6,609 nucleotides of DNA from NCBI GenBank assembly GCA_030690245.1, contig JAUYGW010000334.1, forward strand, positions 1-6,609, given 5' to 3'. A model generated the notes under the pieces. It had not been told where the DNA came from. It made no database searches and was given only the letters and a program-made list of their open reading frames with translations. This document shows positions 1-5,713 of this stretch, in pieces (positions within the stretch are counted from its first letter, which is position 1; each line of letters opens with the position of its first letter). The DNA is from Gallionella sp. (lineage in GTDB: Bacteria; Pseudomonadota; Gammaproteobacteria; Burkholderiales; Gallionellaceae). The position numbers and the translations under genes were made by a program.

Positions 1-931
1 GGGCAGACAGCGCGGCACTCTCGTCGATATGGATTGGCGCGTCATTGAGCTTGCCTAGTGCATGCGTCAATCGCCCCCAATCGTCATCCTGCAAACGTCC
101 GGTGCGCAAATCATGCTGGTTGAGTTTGCCCACCGAGCCGAGCATACGCATCGCCAGTTGCGAGGCGCCCATTTCCATACTGAAAATCGCCACCGGCAGC
201 TTGCTGTCCAATGCGACGTTTTCGGCGATATTGATCGAGAACGCGGTCTTGCCCATGCTCGGGCGGCCCGCCACGATGATCAGGTCGCCGGCCTGCAAGC
301 CGGAGGTCATGCGGTCCAGGTCGGTGAAGCCGGTGGCCGTACCGGTCACATCGCTTTGATTGTCGCGCCCATACAGCGTCTCGATGCGCTCTACCACCTG
401 GGTCAGCAGCGGCGGCATGGCGATGAATCCTTGCTTGCCGCGCGAACCCGCCTCGGCGATCTCGAACACCTTGCTTTCCGCCTCATCCAGCAACTGCGCG
501 GCATCGCGCCCGGTCGGGTTGTAGGCACTGCTGGCAATATCGGTGCCGACTTCCACCAGCTTGCGCATGATGGAGCGCTCGCGCACGATTTCGCCGTAGC
601 GGCGGACGTTGGCCGCCGACGGCACGTTCTGCGCCAGGCTGCCCAGGTAAGGCAAGCCGCCCACCTTGTCCAGTTCACCGGCAATCTCCAGCGCCTCCGC
701 CACGGTGATCACGTCCACCGGTTTCGCCAGTTCGCTCAGGCGTACGATTTGGCGGTAGATCAGGCGATGCTCGTGACGATAAAAATCGTCATCGGTTATC
801 AGGTCGGCGATCTTGTCCAGCGCACTCGCCTCAAGCAGCAAACCGCCCAGCACCGATTGCTCGGCTTCCACCGAATGGGGCGGTAATTTGATCTGTTCGA
901 GTTGCGCGTCCGGCCTGGAAAAATTTTGCAT
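1..931 (-). CDS. dnaB: Replicative DNA helicase DnaB, N-terminal two thirds (3' end outside window)
   Basis: DnaB is the hexameric 5'-3' helicase that unwinds DNA ahead of the replisome and binds primase. The frame is open from ATG at 931 to the window edge, giving 310 codons of a protein usually about 460 residues long. The N-terminal domain begins MQNFSRPDAQLEQIKLPPHS and includes the typical EAEQSVLGGLLL segment. After a linker the RecA-like domain starts near residue 200, with Walker A GRPSMGKT at residues 222-229 (K228, T229), followed by IFSMEMGASQLAMRML. The Walker B region and the DNA-binding loops lie outside the window. The first ATG is the only sensible start, because the frame has a stop a short way upstream; no clear Shine-Dalgarno sequence precedes it. 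It follows rplI after an intrinsic terminator, so it probably has its own promoter. Identification is secure. Confidence 0.97.
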   Translation of the reverse strand, partial: MQNFSRPDAQLEQIKLPPHSVEAEQSVLGGLLLEASALDKIADLITDDDFYRHEHRLIYRQIVRLSELAKPVDVITVAEALEIAGELDKVGGLPYLGSLAQNVPSAANVRRYGEIVRERSIMRKLVEVGTDIASSAYNPTGRDAAQLLDEAESKVFEIAEAGSRGKQGFIAMPPLLTQVVERIETLYGRDNQSDVTGTATGFTDLDRMTSGLQAGDLIIVAGRPSMGKTAFSINIAENVALDSKLPVAIFSMEMGASQLAMRMLGSVGKLNQHDLRTGRLQDDDWGRLTHALGKLNDAPIHIDESAALSA

Positions 932-967
932 TTGATTGAACCGATAGCCTGCTGTTGTGCGACAGGT

Positions 968-973
968 ATTTTA
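968..973 (-). promoter_or_regulatory. Weak candidate -10 element for dnaB
   Basis: On the minus strand TAAAAT (5 of 6 matches to TATAAT) lies about 36 nt upstream of the dnaB ATG and downstream of the rplI terminator, where a dnaB promoter is expected. No good -35 hexamer sits 16-18 nt upstream; TTCCAA is the best and matches poorly. The call rests mainly on position. Confidence 0.25.
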
Positions 974-999
974 CTCGCCACGATTAAAACTTTGGAAAC

Positions 1000-1026
1000 A
1001 AAAAAGGACTGTTGCCAGTCCTTTTT
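1000..1026 (-). terminator. Rho-independent terminator after rplI
   Basis: A perfect 11 bp stem (arms 1001-1011 and 1016-1026) closes a four-base loop. Read on the minus strand it is AAAAAGGACTG, loop GCAA (a stable GNRA tetraloop), CAGTCCTTTTT, ending in a run of six T. It begins about 24 nt after the rplI stop and separates the ribosomal protein operon from dnaB. The A and T runs on both sides mean it could also act weakly on transcripts in the plus direction. Confidence 0.9.
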
Positions 1027-1050
1027 GCATTGCCTTGATGCAGCGGCGAA

Positions 1051-1500
1051 TTACTGTTCGCCGAGCACCGAAACGGTGATATCCACAGCCACATCGGTAT
1101 GCAACGCAATGCTGACGCGATGATCGCCGATTTGCTTGAGGTGGCCTTCCGGCATGCGTACTTGCACCTTTTCCACGTCGAAGCCCTGTGCCGCCAGCGC
1201 CACCGCGATGTCGGCATTGGTGACAGAACCGAACAGCTTGCCGTCCACTCCGGCCTTTTGCACGATCTGCACCGTCAAACCAGCCAGTTTTTCGCCGCGC
1301 GCTTGCGCATCGGCCAGCTTGGCTTTATCGATGGCTTCGATCTCGGTGCGGCGCACTTCGAATTCGGCCATATTGGCTGCGGTTGCGCGCTTGGCCTTGC
1401 CTTGCGGGATCAAAAAATTGCGGGCATAGCCGTTTTTAACCTTGACCACATCGCCCAATTGGCCGACGTTAGCCACTTTTTCCATCAAAATTATCTGCAT
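1051..1500 (-). CDS. rplI: 50S ribosomal protein L9
   Basis: L9 binds domain V of 23S rRNA near the base of the L1 stalk and helps maintain reading frame and translational fidelity. The product has 149 residues, the usual length. The N-terminal RNA-binding domain carries the family signature, with [20 protein letters not shown] at about residues 14-33, followed by the long connecting helix (about 40-75) and the C-terminal domain ending in [11 protein letters not shown]. The ATG at 1500 has an AAGGAG ribosome binding site about 8 nt upstream. That site overlaps the rpsR stop codon (TAAGGAG), so translation of the two genes is probably coupled. It is the last gene of the rpsF-rpsR-rplI unit and is followed by a strong terminator. 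Confidence 0.98.
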   Translation of the reverse strand: MQIILMEKVANVGQLGDVVKVKNGYARNFLIPQGKAKRATAANMAEFEVRRTEIEAIDKAKLADAQARGEKLAGLTVQIVQKAGVDGKLFGSVTNADIAVALAAQGFDVEKVQVRMPEGHLKQIGDHRVSIALHTDVAVDITVSVLGEQ

Positions 1501-1511
1501 GACTGCGCTCC

Positions 1512-1784
1512 TTAGTGCAAATCGGTGTAAGGCATCAAAGCCAGGAAGCGCGCGCGCTTCACGGCGGTGCTCAATTGGCGCTGATAGCGTGTCTTGGTGC
1601 CGGTGATGCGCGCCGGGATCAGCTTGCCGTTCTCGGAGACGAATTCCTTGAGGATGTTCACATCCTTGTAATCCACTTCGGCGATCTTCTCGACCGTGAA
1701 GCGGCAGAACTTGCGGCGTTTAAACAGATTGTTGCGTGAAGAACGTTTGTTCTTGTCATCTTTCTTTTTGTCTGGACGAGCCAT
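1512..1784 (-). CDS. rpsR: 30S ribosomal protein S18
   Basis: S18 binds the central domain of 16S rRNA as a heterodimer with S6 in the platform of the small subunit. The product has 90 residues. The conserved core ([20 protein letters not shown] near residues 23-42, then [25 protein letters not shown]) matches the family closely. The first 20 residues ([20 protein letters not shown]) form a lysine-rich extension that makes it about 15 residues longer than E. coli S18; it is probably disordered. The ATG at 1784 is preceded by AAGGAA at good spacing. It lies about 100 nt after rpsF, in the slot where priB is normally interposed, and its stop codon lies inside the rplI ribosome binding site. Confidence 0.98.
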   Translation of the reverse strand: MARPDKKKDDKNKRSSRNNLFKRRKFCRFTVEKIAEVDYKDVNILKEFVSENGKLIPARITGTKTRYQRQLSTAVKRARFLALMPYTDLH

Positions 1785-1804
1785 GATATTTCCTTATTCC
1801 AAAA

Positions 1805-1885
1805 TTATGTCGCTGGTATCCGCGAACCTTCCAGCGCGATCAATTCGCCGCTGATAAAACCAGGTTGCGCGCCAATTGCCGATGA
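1805..1885 (-). pseudogene. priB: Probable decayed, internally deleted priB remnant
   Basis: PriB is an OB-fold primosomal protein for replication restart, normally encoded between rpsF and rpsR in this operon and about 100 residues long. Here only about 97 nt separate rpsF from rpsR. Directly after the rpsF stop, and in its frame, 26 codons read SSAIGAQPGFISGELIALEG followed by SRIPAT and a TAA at 1807-1805. The FISGELIALEG...PA portion resembles the first strand and loop of PriB (compare NRLVLSGTV...SPSGIP in E. coli). In another frame the same bases give RNLVLSAAN, which also resembles the start of PriB, so a small frameshift near 1850-1860 is possible. No ATG or GTG opens either reading, and roughly 200 nt of the gene are missing. 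The resemblance comes from memory of the family. A non-homologous spacer is the alternative. Confidence 0.5.
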
Positions 1886-2278
1886 TTAAACAGCCGTTAC
1901 CGCACCTTCTTCAACCCGAGCCGCAACAGCGACGGTTTCAGTCGATACGGAACGGGATTTTTCTTCCTTCATCATCGCGGACGGCTCGGTGACGGCCGCC
2001 TTGGTCTTGACGGTCAAATGGCGCAGCACGGCATCATTAAAGCGGAAGGCATGTTCCAGTTCGTCCAGGGTTTCCTGGTTGCATTCGATATTCATCAGCA
2101 CGTAATGTGCCTTGTGAATTTTTTGGATCGGGTAAGCCAATTGGCGGCGTCCCCAGTCTTCCAGACGGTGGATTTGACCGCCCTTGGAAGTGACCAGCGT
2201 GCGATAACGCTCGATCATCGCGGGCACTTGCTCGCTTTGATCGGGATGCACAATAAACACGATTTCGTAATGTCGCAT
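1886..2278 (-). CDS. rpsF: 30S ribosomal protein S6
   Basis: S6 pairs with S18 on the central domain of 16S rRNA. The product has 130 residues. The ferredoxin-like fold spans about residues 1-95 ([20 protein letters not shown] at the start, then [19 protein letters not shown] and [12 protein letters not shown], ending with [14 protein letters not shown]). Residues 96-130 are a low-complexity tail rich in A, V, E, K and S, as in many proteobacterial S6 proteins, but without a terminal poly-glutamate run. The ATG at 2278 has an AAGGAG ribosome binding site about 6 nt upstream. It is the first gene of the ribosomal operon, preceded by a strong promoter and a structured leader that fits S6:S18 feedback control. 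Confidence 0.98.
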   Translation of the reverse strand: MRHYEIVFIVHPDQSEQVPAMIERYRTLVTSKGGQIHRLEDWGRRQLAYPIQKIHKAHYVLMNIECNQETLDELEHAFRFNDAVLRHLTVKTKAAVTEPSAMMKEEKSRSVSTETVAVAARVEEGAVTAV

Positions 2279-2285
2279 TACATCT

Positions 2286-2327
2286 CCTTATGGTTAAGCC
2301 CCCCGCTTGCGGTGCGGTGGAGCAAGG
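2286..2327 (-). promoter_or_regulatory. Candidate S6:S18-binding leader RNA motif upstream of rpsF
   Basis: On the minus strand the bases from 2323 to 2298 can fold as an outer helix GCUCC/GGGGC (one G-U pair), a one-sided bulge ACCGCA, an inner helix CCG/CGG and a CAAG loop. An unpaired CCG next to an apical hairpin is the hallmark described for mRNA leaders bound by the S6:S18 complex. The outer helix can be extended by CCUU (2327-2324) pairing with AAGG (2289-2286) of the rpsF ribosome binding site across an 8 nt bulge, which would hide that site. The position within the rpsF leader and the presence of both rpsF and rpsR in the operon support the call. The fold was done by eye. Confidence 0.5.
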
Positions 2328-2378
2328 TATGTGAACTGCCCATAACAAATTTACAGGCACAGTTTCACAGGGGCGCGC

Positions 2379-2406
2379 ATTATAGCGGAATGAGCTTATG
2401 CGTCAA
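2379..2406 (-). promoter_or_regulatory. Sigma70-type promoter of the rpsF operon
   Basis: On the minus strand TTGACG (2406-2401) and a perfect TATAAT (2384-2379) are separated by 16 nt. The bases just after the -10 are GCGCGCCCC, a GC-rich discriminator like that of promoters for ribosomal components that respond to growth rate and ppGpp. The start site should lie near 2371, giving an rpsF leader of roughly 90 nt that contains the candidate S6:S18 hairpin. Confidence 0.85.
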
Positions 2407-2496
2407 GGAAGTTGAGGGTTTTCGGGGGGATTCCGGACAATCGGGGCAGAAAATCCGCACAAACTCAATGATTTGGTGGCTTCGATCCGGAGCCTG

Positions 2497-3342
2497 CTAA
2501 TCGCCGCTCAGCACGTTCACCACGTCACTGCATAATTCGGCGAATTCCATCTCGGAAAATTGCAGGTGCTTTGACACATGGGGCCACCAGGCTGCCCAGC
2601 TTTCATTACGCAAATTCAGGTGCATATCCACGATGTATCCCGCTGCCTGGATAATACTCACCCAATTGCAAAGCTCTACCGAAATCTGGTCGGTGATTGA
2701 GGAAAAAATCGTGCGGTCGTGATGGCACAGGATCGCACGGCACATGTTCGGGGGCAGCAGCCAGTTACGTGCCAGCAGATTGCCCACCACCGCATGCGTG
2801 GTCGAATAGCAATCATTTTCCGCTTCGCAAACATTTCCGCTGATGCGCGACATTTCACCGACATTCTGGGGGTAGTCGGGGAATTTCTGCATCAGCACGG
2901 GAATACCGCTATCGTGAAACAATCCCACGGTATAAGCATCGTCGCGCGATACGCCGGGGATTTGCGCCGCAACGCGGGAAGCGGCTAAGGCCGTCATGCA
3001 GGAACGATCCCAGAATTTATCCATACCGGGCAGATTGCCCGCCACATTGGCGCGCAACGCGACATTGTTGAGCAGGTTGACCGTGTTCCGCAGCCCCAGC
3101 ACAACGACGGCCTGCTGAATCGAGGAGGCTTTATTGCGCAGGCCAAAATACGGTGAGTTGGCGAGCTTGAGCATCGGCGCGGACAAGCCGACATCCTGCG
3201 CAACCAGACGTGCAATCTTTCCCAAGTCCGCATCGGGCGAACGCGCCTCTTTCAATGCCGCCACCAAGGCAGCCGGACAAGGCGGCAAATGGATGCCGTT
3301 GAGCACCTGTTCGCCAACATTCATATTCAACTCAGCATGCAT
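2497..3342 (-). CDS. HDOD-domain protein (putative signalling or regulatory)
   Basis: The product has 281 residues and consists mostly of one HDOD domain (about residues 14-235), a helical domain related to HD hydrolases and found in bacterial signalling proteins. Recognisable segments are LPPCPAALVAAL (19-30), QDVGLSAPMLKLANSPYFGL (49-68, the typical Q-D-x-x-L-x-x-x-x-L-x-x-A-N-S pattern), IQQAVVVLGLRNTVNLL (75-91), GLFHDSGIPVL (140-150) and H183 with VGNLLARNWLLP. The HD pair (H143, D144) is kept, but the first metal-binding His and the last Asp expected of an active HD phosphohydrolase are not evident (S114/C115 and N226 lie near those places), so I infer a non-catalytic protein-interaction role. 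There is no receiver, GGDEF, EAL or membrane segment. The ATG at 3342 was chosen because it opens the frame; the ribosome binding site is weak, and Met7 is an alternative start. Specific function unknown. Confidence 0.85.
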   Translation of the reverse strand: MHAELNMNVGEQVLNGIHLPPCPAALVAALKEARSPDADLGKIARLVAQDVGLSAPMLKLANSPYFGLRNKASSIQQAVVVLGLRNTVNLLNNVALRANVAGNLPGMDKFWDRSCMTALAASRVAAQIPGVSRDDAYTVGLFHDSGIPVLMQKFPDYPQNVGEMSRISGNVCEAENDCYSTTHAVVGNLLARNWLLPPNMCRAILCHHDRTIFSSITDQISVELCNWVSIIQAAGYIVDMHLNLRNESWAAWWPHVSKHLQFSEMEFAELCSDVVNVLSGD

Positions 3343-3494
3343 CCCGTCCGCCCTTTGAAAATTCTGTTTTGTCGCACCAAAACATTTTCATTACAACAAG
3401 GTTTTCAGGGTAAAACCATATGCCGAAATGCCTATGCAATTAGGCCTAGTGAGAGGACACGAATTGAAGCCGGCGAACCGGGATGAACATGCCG
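3343..3494 (-). other. Spacer upstream of the HDOD gene with three short inverted repeats
   Basis: This gene-free stretch contains three perfect hairpin-capable repeats: arms 3365-3371/3378-3384 (7 bp, TGTTTTG/CAAAACA, loop 6), 3400-3405/3412-3417 (6 bp, GGTTTT/AAAACC, loop 6) and 3430-3434/3441-3445 (5 bp, GCCTA/TAGGC, loop 6). None has a clear T-run, so none is a convincing intrinsic terminator for the upstream methyltransferase gene. I see no well-matched sigma70 promoter for the HDOD gene, although the sequence is AT-richer than its surroundings. Confidence 0.5.
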
Positions 3495-4271
3495 CTACAT
3501 GCGCTGCCGCACCGCCTCGAACAAACAGATTGCCGTGGCCGCCGCGGCGTTCAGCGATTCGATCTTGCCCGGCATCGGAATAGCGACTGTCTGTGTGGCC
3601 ATATCCAGCAGGCCCGCAGACAGCCCCGCTCCTTCGTTGCCGACCAGAAACGCGATATTGCCGCGCAAGTCGCAGTCGTACAGGCTGCGTTTTGCTTGCA
3701 GGCTGGCCGCCAGCAACGTTCCGGGGAATGCCCTGGCCACGCCCGGCAAATCCTGCCGCTCGTAAATACCCAGCGCAAAATGCCCGCCCATTGCGGCGCG
3801 CAGCACTTTCGGCGACCACGCATCGGCGCAGCCCGTAGAAAGGAACACCGCATCGCACCCAGCCGCCGCCGCCGAACGCAACATCGAACCGAGGTTGCCC
3901 GGATCCTGGATATCCTCCAGCAACAGCGCAAAGCGGCTATCGGCCATCGTTCCTGTTGGTTGTGGCAGGCCGATCAAGGCGAGAATGCCGGTCGGCGTTT
4001 TCAGTTCGCTGAGTTCCGCAAACAACTTGTCATCCAGTTGCGTCACCGGCACGCCGGCGGCGCGTTCGAGCAATGCCGTTATTTCCGCATCGCGCAACGC
4101 AGCTGCATTCAGCAAAATGTGTTGCGGAAGTTTTCCGGCATCCAGATACGCCGCCAGCAAATGCGCGCCGTCCAGCAAGGTCTGGTTAGCCTTGCCGCGT
4201 TGCCGCGCCGAGCCGCAGAGCTTGACGAGTTCCTTGAAAAACGGGTTGTCGCGGGACTGGATATGCTTCAT
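3495..4271 (-). CDS. SpoU/TrmH-family RNA 2'-O-ribose methyltransferase
   Basis: This enzyme should transfer a methyl group from S-adenosylmethionine to a ribose 2'-OH in rRNA or tRNA, acting as a knotted SPOUT dimer in the cytoplasm. The product has 258 residues. Residues 1-105 form an N-terminal substrate-binding domain of the kind found in RlmB and TsnR (IQSRDNPFFKELVKL, then LLDGAHLLAAYLDAG). The catalytic SpoU domain holds motif 1 (LLEDIQDPGNLGSMLRSA, 117-134, with N126 and R132), motif 2 (FLVGNEGAGLS, 208-218, with E213) and motif 3 (IPMPGKIESLNAAAATAICL, 231-250, with N241), so the active site looks complete. The exact target cannot be read from the sequence. It starts 13 nt after the scpB stop, probably in the same transcript. 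The ribosome binding site is weak. Confidence 0.92.
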   Translation of the reverse strand: MKHIQSRDNPFFKELVKLCGSARQRGKANQTLLDGAHLLAAYLDAGKLPQHILLNAAALRDAEITALLERAAGVPVTQLDDKLFAELSELKTPTGILALIGLPQPTGTMADSRFALLLEDIQDPGNLGSMLRSAAAAGCDAVFLSTGCADAWSPKVLRAAMGGHFALGIYERQDLPGVARAFPGTLLAASLQAKRSLYDCDLRGNIAFLVGNEGAGLSAGLLDMATQTVAIPMPGKIESLNAAAATAICLFEAVRQRM

Positions 4272-4284
4272 GCCGAAACAGGCT

Positions 4285-4935
4285 TCATCCCGCCGTAATT
4301 GCTTCCTGTTCCAGCAACACGCCGATTTCTTCCAGCGACGGCAGTTCCTGCAAGGCGCGCAGATTCAGGTCGTCGAGCATCTGCTTGGTGGTGGCGAATA
4401 ATTCCGGCTTGCCCGGTGTATCGCGCGTGCCGATGGCTTCGATCCAGCCGCGCGCTTCCAGGGTTTTCAATATCTGCGACGAGACTGCCACGCCGCGTAT
4501 TTCCTCGATGTCGCCGCGTGTGACCGGCTGGTGGTAGGCGATGATCGCGAGCGTTTCCAGCACCGCGCGCGAGTAGCGCGGCGGTTTTTGCGGGTTGAGC
4601 CGGTCCAGGTATTGCTGCATTTCCGGTTTGGCGCGGAACCGCCAGCCGCTGGCCACGCGGGTCAATTCCACGCCGCGCTCTTGCCAATCCTGCGCAAGCT
4701 CTTCAAGCAAGGTTTCGAGCTGACGATTATCCAGCGACACATCGCTGAGCTTCTTCAGCTCCGAAACCGGCAGGGGCTCCGTGGTGGTCAGCAGCGCGGC
4801 CTCGAGCACGCGTTTAAATTGCCCGGTGTTCATCTTCCCGCCAAACAAATCCGTGCAGACCGTAACACTCTCCGGGCTGGATTCGGTTTCCACGGGCGCT
4901 TCACTCTGCGGTAATGGCTCTACTGGTTCGGACAT
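4285..4935 (-). CDS. scpB: Segregation and condensation protein B
   Basis: ScpB is the winged-helix (kite) dimer that binds kleisin ScpA and, with SMC, forms the bacterial condensin that compacts and segregates chromosomes. From the ATG at 4935 the product has 216 residues. The first 35 are an acidic, probably disordered tail. Two winged-helix domains follow, with landmarks [60 protein letters not shown], and GDIEEIRGV with GRPELFATT-like [10 protein letters not shown] longer reading from TTG at 4947 is possible, but that TTG lies inside the GGGAG that serves as ribosome binding site for the ATG, so I prefer the ATG. The gene overlaps the end of scpA by 35 nt, which suggests coupled translation and balanced subunit levels. 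Confidence 0.95.
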   Translation of the reverse strand: MSEPVEPLPQSEAPVETESSPESVTVCTDLFGGKMNTGQFKRVLEAALLTTTEPLPVSELKKLSDVSLDNRQLETLLEELAQDWQERGVELTRVASGWRFRAKPEMQQYLDRLNPQKPPRYSRAVLETLAIIAYHQPVTRGDIEEIRGVAVSSQILKTLEARGWIEAIGTRDTPGKPELFATTKQMLDDLNLRALQELPSLEEIGVLLEQEAITAG

Positions 4936-5707
4936 AGATACTCCCAAATATTTCGCTTTGCTGGATTTCCACCAGATATTCCTTGGCCAGTTCGAGGATG
5001 GCGATGAAGGTCACCACCAGTTTCGGCACGCCGCTCTCCAATTCAAACAACTGGTCGAATGCGACAAACTCACCGCCCTGCAAGCAGCGCAGCACATGCG
5101 TCATCTGTTCGCGCACCGACAACTGTTCGCGACGCACCTTGTGGTGCGTGTTGAGCTTGGCGCGCGCCAGCAGGCCCAGCCAGGCCTGGCGCAAATCTTC
5201 CACGCTGACTTCCGGCAGACGTTCCCGCACGGTATTTTCAATCAGTACCTGCACGATCTCGAAATCGCGCCCGGCTTGCGGCAGCTCGTTGAGCTGCTGC
5301 GCGGCCTGTTTCATCTGCTCGTATTCCAGCAGGCGGCGCATCAGTTCGGCGCGCGGGTCTTCGCCGTCTTCTTCGCTGACCTTGGGCGGACGCGGCAGCA
5401 ACATGCGCGATTTGATTTCGATCAGCACCGCCGCCATCAGCAGATACTCTGCCGCCAGCTCCAGGCGATGCTGCTGCATCAGCTCGATGTAGCTCATGTA
5501 TTGCCGGGTCAATTCCGCCATCGGAATATCCAGCACATCGAGATTGTGCTTGCGGATCAGGTACAGCAACAAGTCCAGCGGCCCCTGGAAATTTTCCAGC
5601 ACCAGCTCCAGCGCATCAGGCGGAATATATAAACCCTGCGGCAACTCCAGCAGCGGCTCGCCGTGGATGCGCGCGATCGGATGAAGTGGGAGTTGCAGTT
5701 CGCTCAT
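4901..5707 (-). CDS. scpA: Segregation and condensation protein A (kleisin)
   Basis: ScpA is the kleisin subunit that bridges the two SMC heads and binds ScpB. The product has 268 residues. The N-terminal kleisin signature [20 protein letters not shown] is at residues 40-59, followed by the SMC-neck-binding helix region [20 protein letters not shown] (85-104). Then come an acidic linker (SEEDGEDP), the ScpB-binding middle part, and a C-terminal winged helix ending in [18 protein letters not shown]. An N-terminal extension of about 30 residues precedes the usual start of the fold. I kept the ATG at 5707 because it lies only 6 nt after the trpS stop, a typical operon junction. No strong Shine-Dalgarno sequence is visible, so expression may depend on coupling to trpS. 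The gene overlaps scpB. Confidence 0.96.
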   Translation of the reverse strand: MSELQLPLHPIARIHGEPLLELPQGLYIPPDALELVLENFQGPLDLLLYLIRKHNLDVLDIPMAELTRQYMSYIELMQQHRLELAAEYLLMAAVLIEIKSRMLLPRPPKVSEEDGEDPRAELMRRLLEYEQMKQAAQQLNELPQAGRDFEIVQVLIENTVRERLPEVSVEDLRQAWLGLLARAKLNTHHKVRREQLSVREQMTHVLRCLQGGEFVAFDQLFELESGVPKLVVTFIAILELAKEYLVEIQQSEIFGSIYVRTSRAITAE

Positions 5708-5713
5708 CGCCGC

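Noticed and set aside
62..886. Plus-strand open frame of 274 codons opposite dnaB
   Set aside because: It is antisense to a clearly conserved dnaB reading, its product is His/Gln/Arg-rich with no recognisable domain, and GC-rich genes commonly produce such mirror frames.
2420..2496. Possible terminator after the HDOD gene (GGATT/AATCC pairing)
   Set aside because: The 5 bp stem encloses a long loop and has no T-run, so it does not qualify as an intrinsic terminator.
2018..2500. Plus-strand 160-codon frame across rpsF and its leader
   Set aside because: It runs antisense through rpsF and through the promoter and leader hairpin; no recognisable protein.
2497..3342. Reading the HDOD protein as an HD-GYP cyclic-di-GMP phosphodiesterase
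   Set aside because: There is no GYP motif and the metal ligands are incomplete; the N-terminal Q-D-x-x-L-x-x-x-x-L-x-x-A-N-S pattern is typical of HDOD instead.
3391..3858. Minus-strand 155-codon frame overlapping the methyltransferase gene in another frame
   Set aside because: It overlaps the catalytic SpoU domain, whose three motifs are in the other frame; the product is Arg/Gly/Ala-rich with no family resemblance.
4781..5632. Plus-strand open frame of 283 codons opposite scpA and scpB
   Set aside because: The same mirror effect: its composition (many H, Q, L, F) is that of an antisense frame, and both minus-strand genes are secure.
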